From Opitutaceae bacterium (GTDB taxonomy: Bacteria; Verrucomicrobiota; Verrucomicrobiia; Opitutales; Opitutaceae), in NCBI GenBank assembly GCA_025352845.1, contig JANXSC010000191.1:1-11046 (forward strand): a stretch of DNA of 11,046 nt. Reading direction: 5' to 3'. A program made the position numbers and the translations under genes. The notes beneath the pieces are model-generated. The model did not search any database, was not told the origin of the DNA, and worked only from the letters and a program-made list of their open reading frames with translations. Positions 1-6,340 of the stretch are shown here, piece after piece; position 1 is the first letter of the stretch; each line of letters opens with the position of its first letter.

Positions 1-1
1 C

Positions 2-874
2 GAGGCGGCGACCTACCGGCCCGAGATGCAGTGGCTCGCGCACCAGCTCCAGTTGCTGGGCAAGCGCGTCTTCTGCGTGCAGCCCGAGGATTTGTTTCCG
101 CTGGAGAACTCGCTGTTCGTGGACATCGAGGGCAACCCGGAAAAAATCGACGTGCTCTACCGGTTCTTCGAGCTTTTCGACCTCGAGAACATCCGCACGC
201 AGAAATTCATCTTCGAGGCGTGGTCCGCCGGCGAGATCGCGATCGCGCCGCCGCTGCGGGCGTTTCAGGAGGAGAAACTCGCGCTCGCGCTTTTCCACCA
301 CCACCTGCTGCAGGATTTTTGGGCGGAGACGCTGAGCGGTCGCGCGCTAAAACTCCTGCGCACGCTGATTCCGCCTTCGTGGATCATCGATCCTGCGCCG
401 TTGCCTCCAGGCGCGGTGCTTGATGGCCCTCGTGTCGGTGGCCGTGCGCTTACTGACTGGCGCGATCTCGCGGGGGCGTCACAGAAAGAGCGCGACCTCA
501 TCATCAAGATCAGCGGCTATCACGAGACGGCGTGGGGCGCGCGCAGCGTGGTGCTCGGCAGCGATTGTTCACGCGAGGAGTGGCAGCACGGCGTAGAGCA
601 CGCGATCGAACTCGCGCCGACGAACCTGCATGTGCTGCAAGCCTACAAAAAGCCGCGCCGGCTGGAGCATCCCGTTTTCGAAACATCGGGCGCGGCGGGC
701 CAGCCGGTCGCCGCCGTGGGGAAGGCGGGCCGGCTGCGGTTGTGCCCATATTACTTTCTCGTCGGGGGGAAACCGCAGCTCTCCGGCGCGCTCGCGACAT
801 TTTGTCCGCCGGACAAAAAAATCATCCACGGCATGCAGGACGCGGCGCTGCTGCCGTGCCGCGTGGTGGCGTGA
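2..874 (+). CDS. Hypothetical protein, C-terminal part, ATP-grasp-like (5' end outside window)
   Basis: The frame is open from base 2 with no stop upstream, so the gene very likely begins before the window; the first ATG (base 26) is probably internal, since the in-frame codons before it read EAATYRPE. About 291 residues are visible. The C-terminal half has an ATP-grasp look: a DLIIKISGYHETAWGARSVV stretch reads like the nucleotide-binding strand and glycine-rich loop, followed by a REEW helix, then LHVLQAYKKP and a YYFLVGG-x-PQLSGALATF segment ending in DKKIIHGM. Similar order occurs in circularly permuted ATP-grasp and glutathionylspermidine-synthase-like proteins, but I do not recognise the exact family and no substrate can be named. 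No signal peptide or membrane segment is visible in this part. That it is a real gene is well supported by sustained amphipathic coding character; the ATP-grasp assignment is tentative. Confidence 0.7.
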   Translation, partial: EAATYRPEMQWLAHQLQLLGKRVFCVQPEDLFPLENSLFVDIEGNPEKIDVLYRFFELFDLENIRTQKFIFEAWSAGEIAIAPPLRAFQEEKLALALFHHHLLQDFWAETLSGRALKLLRTLIPPSWIIDPAPLPPGAVLDGPRVGGRALTDWRDLAGASQKERDLIIKISGYHETAWGARSVVLGSDCSREEWQHGVEHAIELAPTNLHVLQAYKKPRRLEHPVFETSGAAGQPVAAVGKAGRLRLCPYYFLVGGKPQLSGALATFCPPDKKIIHGMQDAALLPCRVVA

Positions 875-880
875 GGCGAG

Positions 881-896
881 CCCCAACCTATTGGGG
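881..896 (+). terminator. Small stem-loop just after the first gene
   Basis: CCCCAA-CCTA-TTGGGG forms a perfect 6-bp stem with a 4-nt loop, 6 bases after the TGA at 872-874. There is no T-run behind it, so it is at best a weak intrinsic terminator or an mRNA 3'-end stabilising hairpin. Confidence 0.25.
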
Positions 897-929
897 ACTG
901 TCCAGGAATGTGACGACGCTGGTTTGACA

Positions 930-1006
930 GTAGGGCGGGTCCTTTGACCCGTCTTCCGTTTTGACACGTAGCGTGGAAAAGAGCGGGTCGGAGGACCCCG
1001 CCCTAC
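930..1006. repeat. Paired inverted palindromic repeat (REP/BIME-like), element 1
   Basis: Left arm 930-951 starts GTAGGG and then folds as CGGGTC-CTTT-GACCCG. Right arm 984-1006 is its near-perfect inverted copy and ends CTAC; the two arms differ by one extra G and by loop bases only. The spacer is 32 bp. The right arm ends directly beside the stop codon of the minus-strand small gene (1007-1009), so it could also act as its transcript 3' end. GTAG plus palindrome is the known head of REP units moved by RAYT transposases; membership of such a family is inferred. Confidence 0.75.
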
Positions 1007-1264
1007 TCAGGCCGCGAAGGCTTTGCGCAGCACACTGGCGGCCGGCTTGGACGCTTCCAAGGCGAGGGTGTTGAAGAAGGTGTCGCGGCGTTCGCGGGCG
1101 ACGATGACATCCTTGGTGCCGAGCGAGCGGCGGATGCGCTCCTTGGTGAAAGGTGTCGGGTGGACGGTATAGTGCAGGAACCAAGTCCCGTGGTTGTTCC
1201 ACAGGTGGTGGTTGGCGTTTTCCGCGCGGACGCGGATTCCGGGGAGGGCGGCGAGGGCGTTCAT
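1007..1264 (-). CDS. Small protein resembling a stand-alone integrase arm-type DNA-binding domain
   Basis: This 85-residue protein starts at ATG 1264 and ends at TGA 1007. The frame stays open upstream to 1582, but that extension runs through a strong terminator and looks non-coding, so the ATG is preferred. The core HHLWNNHGTWFLHYTVHPT (about residues 19-37), followed by KERIRRSLGTKDVIVARERR (about 41-60), resembles the N-terminal three-stranded arm domain of tyrosine recombinases, where a W-containing strand pair is followed by an R-x-SLGT-x-D turn and an A-R-x-R-R helix. No catalytic recombinase domain follows; the protein stops about 25 residues later. It would be cytoplasmic and basic, possibly DNA-binding. 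It is downstream of a terminator hairpin on the same strand (1318-1344). The coding call is fairly secure; the domain resemblance is from pattern memory and could be wrong. Confidence 0.65.
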   Translation of the reverse strand: MNALAALPGIRVRAENANHHLWNNHGTWFLHYTVHPTPFTKERIRRSLGTKDVIVARERRDTFFNTLALEASKPAASVLRKAFAA

Positions 1265-1309
1265 GATGCGTGATTTTTCTTTGTGGGAGTTATCGCGCAG
1301 CAGGTTTTG

Positions 1310-1344
1310 AAAACAAAAAACCGATCTGGGCATCAGATCGGTTT
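1310..1344 (-). terminator. Intrinsic terminator upstream of the small gene
   Basis: Read on the minus strand, AAACCGATCT pairs perfectly with AGATCGGTTT (10 bp) across a 7-nt loop, and the stem is followed by TTTTTTGTTTT. This is a classical rho-independent terminator. It lies 54 bp before the ATG at 1264, which is not where the DUF3500 gene ends (1622), so it either ends a separate small RNA or acts as an attenuator in the leader of the small gene. Confidence 0.75.
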
Positions 1345-1500
1345 CGTCTTCGGGAGCGTTCGTGGTTCGCCACCCTGGAAGGGAAGCGCACATCCGGGGT
1401 TTCCCCCGATCCACCGTGGCCGCTCCCGGCCCGGTTGGCGGAGCTGGCTTTTTGAGGGCCGGCTCGTTCCTGATGCGACGGAGAACGTGTGGATCAATTT
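1345..1500 (-). promoter_or_regulatory. GC-rich foldable segment before the terminator, possible leader RNA or sRNA
   Basis: This forms part of the 357-bp stretch without a gene (1265-1621). On the minus strand, CGGGAGCG (1421-1428) pairs with CGCTCCCG (1351-1358), enclosing several short hairpins: CCACGGTGG near 1411-1419, GGGG-AAA-CCCC near 1396-1407 and GTGG-CGAA-CCAC at 1362-1373. Another stem, CCGGCCC (about 1456-1462) with GGGCCGG (about 1426-1432), competes with or extends it. The fold sits 6 nt upstream of the terminator stem, the arrangement expected for an aptamer plus expression platform or for an sRNA. It fits no riboswitch class I know. Part of the pairing could be chance in GC-rich DNA. 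Confidence 0.35.
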
Positions 1501-1564
1501 TCCGCCGTCCAGACTTTTTTTCGGCGATTTTTGCCTGACGGACAGGCGAGCCGCAGTCGACAAC

Positions 1565-1616
1565 GGAGCGGCGGTTTCCCAACCGCCGAAAAGGGCGCTT
1601 GGGAAAGCGCCCCTCC
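1565..1616. repeat. Paired inverted palindromic repeat (REP/BIME-like), element 2
   Basis: Left arm 1565-1588 is GGAG followed by CGGCGGTT-TCCC-AACCGCCG. A 4-bp AAAA spacer follows. Right arm 1593-1616 is GGGCGCTT-GGGA-AAGCGCCC followed by CTCC. The right arm read in reverse matches the left at 20 of 24 positions, and the four differences form two compensated base pairs, so each stem stays perfect. It lies 5 bp beyond the stop of the DUF3500 gene. Confidence 0.8.
1589..1612 (-). terminator. Probable terminator of the DUF3500 gene, formed by the repeat
   Basis: On the minus strand the hairpin GGGCGCTT-TCCC-AAGCGCCC begins 9 bp after the TAG at 1622-1624 and is followed by TTTT. The T-run is short, but the position and 8-bp GC-rich stem suit transcription termination or 3'-end protection. 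The hairpin is also the right half of repeat element 2. Confidence 0.45.
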
Positions 1617-1621
1617 TCCGG

Positions 1622-2650
1622 CTACTTTTTCGCGTGTTCCTTGGCGTAGTGTTCGGCCAGGAGGTCGTGGCCGAAATCACCCTTAAAATCGCGGAAGGTG
1701 CTGTGCACGTGGTTGCCGTTGCCCTGCGAATTGTCGAACTCGATGAGGAAGGTCGGGCCCTGGATGCGGTAGTAAGTCTGCTGGCTGCGATCAAGGCCGC
1801 CCGCCCATGCGAACGTGAGTTGGTCGAGGCCGGCGGCGGTGATCGCGGCGAAATTCTCGGCGGCGAGCTCCGGGCGCCAGCGGGCGAGGTGGTGCTTCAC
1901 GAGTGCGACGAGTTTCTCGCGTTGAGCGGGCGTGAGCTGCGGGGACGCGATGCCGGCGGGTGAGAGCGGGGAAACCCGCTTGTCGTTCTTCGTCACGATT
2001 TCGGTGAACGCCTTTTCCGCGATGATCGCGGTTTTGCGTTGGGTGGCGTCGAGGGAGTTGACGAAGGCGATGCCCATATCCTCGTCGCCGCCGAGCACGC
2101 GTTCGCCCTTGCGCGGGCCGGAGCGGACTTCGGCGGGGTTGGTGCCCATGAAGCCGGGGGCGAAAAACACTTGCTTGCCGTCGACGATCGTGAAGTTGAA
2201 CGACATGTGGTGTCCCTCAAAGCGCCAGCCCCACGATTGGTCCGCAGCGGGCTCGCCAAAGATCGTCACGAAGTAGTTGACCGGGTCGCGGACCTGCTTG
2301 GCGTTGCCTTTCTCCGCCTCCTTGAGAAACAACTCGAGCTGCATGATGGCCTGCGCCTTCGCGAGACCGGTATGGCTGAGCCCGGTGCGGAGGAGCGCGA
2401 TACCGAGGGCGCCCTGCTCGGGCGTCATTTTTTTCAGCGGCAAACCCTGCCGCGCGATCGGGACGAAATTCCAGTTCTCGCGCTCGGCATCGGTGAGCGG
2501 GTAGGTGGCTTGTTTCTTTTGGTCGGCGTTGAGTGCGCCGAGGAAACTGTTGGCGGCGGCCGTCATTTCGGCCGGGACTTCGTGTGCGCGCGCGAACGAA
2601 GCAGCGAGGAGGATGATACAGGAGAGGAGGAGGCGGGGAGTGGGGCTCAC
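1622..2650 (-). CDS. Secreted DUF3500 family protein
   Basis: The protein has 342 residues if translation starts at GTG 2650. A TTG at 2680 would add ten residues in front of the signal peptide and is less likely. Residues 6-22 (RLLLSCIILLAASFARA) form a signal peptide, probably cut before HEVPAEM, so the product is exported. The remainder matches the DUF3500 pattern: ENWNFVPIARQGLPLK (about 58-72), RTGLSHTGLAKAQAIM (about 88-103), a YFVTIFGEP-x7-WGWRFEGHHMSFNFTI block (about 126-155), GTNPAEVR-x-GPRKGERVL (about 169-185), and a C-terminal GPTFLIEFDN-x7-HVHSTFRDF-KGDFG block (about 298-327). The biochemical function of the family is unknown; the repeated His, Trp and Asp motifs suggest an enzyme or metal-binding site, but that is speculation. 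Length is normal for the family. It is transcribed alone, divergent from the Fe-S gene, with repeat element 2 at its end. Confidence 0.9.
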   Translation of the reverse strand: MSPTPRLLLSCIILLAASFARAHEVPAEMTAAANSFLGALNADQKKQATYPLTDAERENWNFVPIARQGLPLKKMTPEQGALGIALLRTGLSHTGLAKAQAIMQLELFLKEAEKGNAKQVRDPVNYFVTIFGEPAADQSWGWRFEGHHMSFNFTIVDGKQVFFAPGFMGTNPAEVRSGPRKGERVLGGDEDMGIAFVNSLDATQRKTAIIAEKAFTEIVTKNDKRVSPLSPAGIASPQLTPAQREKLVALVKHHLARWRPELAAENFAAITAAGLDQLTFAWAGGLDRSQQTYYRIQGPTFLIEFDNSQGNGNHVHSTFRDFKGDFGHDLLAEHYAKEHAKK

Positions 2651-2830
2651 GGTGTTGTTAAGCGGTAAAACTCCACCCAAAGCAAGGGCGCAGCGCAGGC
2701 GCGGATTGGGCGCATCTCAGTTTCTTGCCCTCGCGTTGGGTTTCGGGCGCAGCTCGTCCGCGCCTGTTCCGGAGAAGGCGCGCCGGTCGAAAACATTGCG
2801 CCGCGCCGGATCGTGAGTTTGGTTGGCGCG
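2651..2830. other. Divergent intergenic region, nothing firm seen
   Basis: This 180-bp gap separates the divergent DUF3500 and Fe-S carrier genes and must carry both promoters. No convincing -35/-10 pair, operator palindrome or riboswitch could be picked out by eye. Confidence 0.4.
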
Positions 2831-3268
2831 ATGAATTCCACCGCCGCGCTCCCGCTATCGCCGCAATCGGCGGTCGCGTTGCCTCCGCCTGCGGTGGGTC
2901 AGGGCGCGACGGGCTTGCCCGAAGGCGTGCGCGAGGGAAACGAAAACCTCGTCCTCCTCACCACGGCCGCCGGCACCAAGGTCGCGGCGCTCATCGCGCG
3001 CGAGCAGCAGGGCGGCTTTCTCCGCGTCGCGATCAGTGGCGGCGGGTGCAACGGGCTCAGTTACAAGATGAAGTTCGTCCCCGCGCCTCGGCGCGGCGAT
3101 ATCCTCGTGCGCTCCGCCGGCGTGCCGGTCGTGGTCGATAGCAAGAGCGCGCTCTACCTGAAGGGCACGCACTTGGATTATTCCAATGCGCTCGTGGCTG
3201 GCGGTTTCAAGTTTTCCAACCCCAACGCCAAGGCCAGCTGCTCGTGCGGCGAGAGCTTTAGTGTGTGA
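2831..3268 (+). CDS. A-type iron-sulfur carrier protein (HesB/IscA/ErpA family)
   Basis: The product belongs to the A-type carriers that hand Fe-S clusters to apo-enzymes in the cytoplasm. With ATG 2831 it has 145 residues; a GTG at 2813 would add six. The three family cysteines are all present: Cys73 in GGGCNGLSYKM, and Cys137 and Cys139 in the C-terminal CSCGESF. The core spans about residues 39-145, from LVLLTTAAGTKVAALI through FLRVAISGGGCNG to LDYSNALVAGGFKFSNPNA. About 38 Ala/Pro-rich residues precede the core, an extension most family members lack. It is not predicted to be a signal peptide. No isc or suf genes are adjacent. A plausible client in this window is the Fe-S domain of the xanthine dehydrogenase, but that is only a suggestion. 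Confidence 0.9.
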   Translation: MNSTAALPLSPQSAVALPPPAVGQGATGLPEGVREGNENLVLLTTAAGTKVAALIAREQQGGFLRVAISGGGCNGLSYKMKFVPAPRRGDILVRSAGVPVVVDSKSALYLKGTHLDYSNALVAGGFKFSNPNAKASCSCGESFSV

Positions 3269-3322
3269 GGAGTCGGCGCGCCGGTTGTGGATATCTTTCT
3301 GCCTGCGCCGCCCGGCCGCGAC

Positions 3323-3381
3323 GTAGCGCGGGCAGCCTGCCCGTGCTGGGTCTGAAAACGCGGTCAGGCTGACCGCGCTAC
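3323..3381. repeat. Paired inverted palindromic repeat (REP/BIME-like), element 3
   Basis: Arms are 3322-3345 and 3359-3382, each holding a GTAG/CTAC end (3323-3326 and 3378-3381) and a hairpin: CGGGCAGCCTGCCCG on the left and CGCGGTCAGGCTGACCGCG on the right. The arms agree at 21 of 24 positions in inverted orientation; two of the three differences are one compensated base pair and the third turns a G-C pair into G-T. The element lies between the Fe-S carrier and infC, otherwise featureless DNA (3269-3469). Confidence 0.8.
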
Positions 3382-3469
3382 GCCTGCGTCAGTCGCCCCG
3401 GCCAAATAACCCTTGCTCCCATTCGCCGTCCCGGCGAGAAGCGTCGCGACCAGACACCAATCCTTATTG

Positions 3470-4162
3470 ATGGCCAATTCGTTTCCTTCCGCCGGCGGCG
3501 GCCGCCCCGGTTCATATCAACGTCGCAACGTCGACCCGTTTGCGGCCATCCGCCGCAACCACCGCATCAAGGTTCCGCAGGTGCGGGTCATCTCTCCCGA
3601 GGGCAAGCAGCTCGGGATTCTTGACACGGCCAAGGCCGTGAACCTCGCGCTCGAAAACGGCCTCGACCTTGTCGAGGTCGCGCCCAACGCCACGCCTCCC
3701 GTCTGCCGCATCCTCGACTTCGGCAAATACGTTTATGAGGAGCAGAAGAAGCAGTCGCACGTGAAATCCGTCGCGAGCAAGATCAAGGAAATCGAGTTCA
3801 CGGCGCGCATCGCGCAGCACGACTTCGAGACGAAGCTCCGCCATGCGGAGGAATTCCTCGACCACGGCAACAAGGTGAAGATGCGCCTCAAATTCCGCGG
3901 GCGGGAGATGGCGCACACCGAACTGGGCTTCGACCTGATGAAACGCGCGGTTGCCGATCTGGCCGGCATGGGCCACCCGGATGCCGACCCAAAGTTGATC
4001 GGGCGCAACATCCACGTGATGCTCACGCCGCTGCCGGTGAACAAGCGCAAGCCCAAGTTTCACGAGCCCGACGAGAACCGGGCCGAGCACGTGGCTAACG
4101 ACGACCACGAGGAAGAAAGTGAGCCGAGTTCAGGCTCGAATTCGCCGCCGGCCGCTTTGTAG
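3470..4162 (+). CDS. infC: Translation initiation factor IF-3
   Basis: IF-3 binds the 30S subunit, keeps it apart from 50S and checks start-codon/initiator-tRNA pairing. ATG 3470 gives 230 residues. The N-domain (about 30-98) shows HRIKVPQVRVISPEGKQLGI, GLDLVEVAPNATPPVCRILD and FGKYVYEEQKK. The C-domain (about 105-190) shows KEIEFTARIAQHDFETKLRH, KVKMRLKFRGREM and NIHVMLTPLP. Residues 191-230 are an added hydrophilic, acidic and Ser-rich tail (DDHEEESEPSSGSNS), and residues 1-29 are a Gly/Arg-rich extension. The frame is open further upstream to a TTG at 3413, but that peptide is not IF-3-like. No clear Shine-Dalgarno precedes the ATG. rpmI and rplT, the usual partners, do not follow; a wall amidase does. 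Confidence 0.95.
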   Translation: MANSFPSAGGGRPGSYQRRNVDPFAAIRRNHRIKVPQVRVISPEGKQLGILDTAKAVNLALENGLDLVEVAPNATPPVCRILDFGKYVYEEQKKQSHVKSVASKIKEIEFTARIAQHDFETKLRHAEEFLDHGNKVKMRLKFRGREMAHTELGFDLMKRAVADLAGMGHPDADPKLIGRNIHVMLTPLPVNKRKPKFHEPDENRAEHVANDDHEEESEPSSGSNSPPAAL

Positions 4163-4175
4163 GCTGCGCGCCGCC

Positions 4176-5270
4176 ATGGCTTCGGCGGCCTCCCGGTTTC
4201 TCGCCTTCGTACTCTTGTCGCACGCTCCGCTTGGTTGCGGCGCGGCGGAGACTGCTCCGCGCGCGGCTCCGACCCGCCCGGGCGTCGCCGCTCCGACGCC
4301 GACGCCGGGCCCCGCGCTTGCCACGCGGAAATTTGGGAGCGTCGAATATGTCGCACTGTCCGACGCCGGGGCGCGTCTCGGGTTGAAACTGACCTGGCTG
4401 CAGCGCGGCCGGAAAATTTCCCTCGTCGGCCCCACCGCCCGCGCCGAGTTGGAAGCCGACACCCGCGACGTTTCGATCAACGGCCTCCGCGTTTTCCTCG
4501 GCGACATGATCCTCGCCTCCGGCGGGCGGCTCTTCGTCAGCCGGATCGACTTTGAGCGCTGCCTCGCGCCGCAGCTCCGCCCCGGTTTCGGTGTGCCGCT
4601 GCTCCCCGCGCCGAAAATCATCGTCCTCGATCCCGGCCACGGCGGAAAGGACAACGGCACGAGCGCCAACGAAAAGACCTTCGCCCTCGATGTCGTGCGG
4701 CGCGCGCAAAAAATCCTCGCCGCGTCCGGCCTGCGGGTTGCCCTCACGCGCGATGCCGATGTTTTCCTCGATCTCGCGGAGCGGAGTGCGAAGGCGAATG
4801 CGAGCCGCGCCGATCTTTTTGTGAGCATTCACTTCAACGCCGTGGCCAATGACACCAAGACCTCCGGCGTCGAGGTCTACACCTTCGCGCCCAGGACCCA
4901 GCATTCGACCGGCTGGCTGGGCAGGAAGGACGATCCCGATCTGGAAATCGCCGACATGCCGGTCAATCGTTTCGACCACTGGAACGCCGTGCTCGCGCAA
5001 TCGATTCACCGCCACTTCATCGGTGATTTGAAAACCTACGATCGCGGCCGCAAGCTCGCGCATTGGGGCGTGCTCCGCGGGCTCGAGTGCCCGGGCGTGC
5101 TGGTCGAGTGTGGGTTCCTCACGAGCACGGCCGAGGCGAAAAAAATCGCCACACCCGCCTATCGCCAGAAGATCGCCGAGGCGCTCGCCGCCGGCGTGCG
5201 CGACTACGTGGCCACGCTCGAAAGCCTCCAGCCGAAACCTGCGACCGTCGCCCGCGCTCCCTCCCCCTAA
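4176..5270 (+). CDS. N-acetylmuramoyl-L-alanine amidase (Amidase_3, zinc peptidoglycan hydrolase)
   Basis: The enzyme cleaves the amide bond between N-acetylmuramic acid and L-Ala in peptidoglycan, outside the cytoplasmic membrane. ATG 4176 gives 364 residues with a signal peptide at about 1-24. A GTG at 4119, with GAGGA 5 nt before it, would overlap the end of infC and add 19 Arg-rich residues; the choice is open. Residues about 50-133 look like a copper-amine-oxidase-N-like stalk domain (FGSVEYVALSDAGARLGLKL). The catalytic domain runs from about 147 to 345: VLDPGHGGKDNG with zinc ligand His155, Glu166 in NEKTFALDV, His219 in VSIHFNA, and catalytic Glu311 in VLVECGFLTS. All expected residues are present. 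It is 13 bp after infC and 11 bp before the nuclease gene, so the genes are probably co-transcribed. Confidence 0.92.
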   Translation: MASAASRFLAFVLLSHAPLGCGAAETAPRAAPTRPGVAAPTPTPGPALATRKFGSVEYVALSDAGARLGLKLTWLQRGRKISLVGPTARAELEADTRDVSINGLRVFLGDMILASGGRLFVSRIDFERCLAPQLRPGFGVPLLPAPKIIVLDPGHGGKDNGTSANEKTFALDVVRRAQKILAASGLRVALTRDADVFLDLAERSAKANASRADLFVSIHFNAVANDTKTSGVEVYTFAPRTQHSTGWLGRKDDPDLEIADMPVNRFDHWNAVLAQSIHRHFIGDLKTYDRGRKLAHWGVLRGLECPGVLVECGFLTSTAEAKKIATPAYRQKIAEALAAGVRDYVATLESLQPKPATVARAPSP

Positions 5271-5281
5271 ATTTTCCTCCC

Positions 5282-6340
5282 ATGCGTTACCTCTCCCCTT
5301 GTTTTTTCCGTGCCGCCTCGCTCGCCGTCGTGCTCGCTACTCCCGCATTGCGCGCGTGGGACGCCGAGGGTCATCGCATCGTGAACCAGCTCGCGCTCGC
5401 CGCGCTGCCGGCGGATTTCCCGGCGTTCGTGCGCGCGCCGGAGGCGGCCGACCGCATCGCGTTCCTCGCGAATGTCCCCGACCGCTGGCGCAACGTCGAC
5501 CCCGCGCTGCGCCAGGTCGGCGGAAGCTGGACGGACCATTACTGCGATCTGGAATACCTCACCGATGCCGGCCTCGATCCGCGCACGGTGCCTTCGCTGC
5601 GGCTTGATTTTGTTTTGGTCTTCGCCGCCGGCCGCATCGCCCACTCCGGAAAATTCCCCGCGATCGATCCGGCGAAAAACACCGACCACACGCGCGAGTG
5701 GCCGGGCTTCGCGCCGTGGGCGATCGCCGAGTATTACCACAAGCTTCGCTCGGCCTTCGCGTATCTGAAAGCTTATCAGGAAGTCGGCGGCACGCCGGAG
5801 GAAATCGCCAACTCCAAGGCCGACGCGATCTACATCATGGGCGTGATGGGCCACTACGTCGGCGACGGCGCGCAACCGCTGCACACCACGGCGCATTTCA
5901 ACGGCTGGGTCGGGGCGAATCCCAACGGTTACTCCACTTGGCCCGGTTTCCACTCCTGGATCGACGGTGGCTTCACCGCGAAGGCGCGCGTGAAAACCGC
6001 CGATCTTCTGCCGCGCATTCCGACGGCCGAGCCGATCGCATTGGCGACGCGCACTGACGGCCGCGATCCGTTTTTCGTCGCCGCGATGGATTACCTCATC
6101 GCGCAGCACGCGTTGGTCGAGCCGCTCTACCGCTTGGAAAAAGACGCCAAGCTCGGCCATGGCGAACAGCCGATCACGGCCGAAGCGCGGGCGTTGATCG
6201 AGGGCCAGTTGCTCACGGGCGGCACGATGCTCGCCCGCATGTGGCTCACCGCATGGCAGACTGCGCCGGTGGACACGTATCTCCGCACGCAGCTCGGCAA
6301 GCGCCAGCAGGCCGCGCCCGGGAGCAACGCCGTGCCGTGA
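5282..6340 (+). CDS. Exported S1/P1-type zinc nuclease family protein
   Basis: The protein has 352 residues from ATG 5282. Residues 1-25 are a signal peptide ending ATPALRA, so the mature chain starts at Trp26, as S1/P1 nucleases require because the N-terminal Trp binds zinc. All nine ligands of the trinuclear zinc site can be placed: Trp26 and His31 (WDAEGHRI), Asp67 (NVPDRWR), His86 (WTDHYCDLEYL), His191-x3-Asp195-x5-His201 (GHYVGDGAQPLH) and His224-x3-Asp228 (FHSWID). S1/P1 enzymes cut single-stranded nucleic acids and 3'-nucleotides; related folds include zinc phospholipase C, and bacterial substrates are less certain. It would act in the periplasm or outside, perhaps for nucleotide scavenging. 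It follows the amidase by 11 bp and its TGA overlaps the GTG of crcB. Confidence 0.88.
   Translation: MRYLSPCFFRAASLAVVLATPALRAWDAEGHRIVNQLALAALPADFPAFVRAPEAADRIAFLANVPDRWRNVDPALRQVGGSWTDHYCDLEYLTDAGLDPRTVPSLRLDFVLVFAAGRIAHSGKFPAIDPAKNTDHTREWPGFAPWAIAEYYHKLRSAFAYLKAYQEVGGTPEEIANSKADAIYIMGVMGHYVGDGAQPLHTTAHFNGWVGANPNGYSTWPGFHSWIDGGFTAKARVKTADLLPRIPTAEPIALATRTDGRDPFFVAAMDYLIAQHALVEPLYRLEKDAKLGHGEQPITAEARALIEGQLLTGGTMLARMWLTAWQTAPVDTYLRTQLGKRQQAAPGSNAVP

Noticed and set aside
1373..1387. GGAAGGGAAGC, reminiscent of the SRP RNA loop
   Set aside because: The conserved partner strand (CAGG) and the AGCAG symmetric loop are missing.
1351..1428. Possible tRNA (about 8-bp acceptor-like stem enclosing roughly 60 nt)
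   Set aside because: No T-loop GGTTCRA motif in the right place, no D-arm and no proper anticodon arm on either strand.
1265..1582. Upstream extension of the small minus-strand gene to 191 residues
   Set aside because: It would be translated through an intrinsic terminator and a paired repeat, and its sequence has no domain character.
4095..5063. 322-residue minus-strand frame opposite the amidase
   Set aside because: The plus strand encodes a complete amidase with all catalytic residues; the opposite frame has no recognisable domain.
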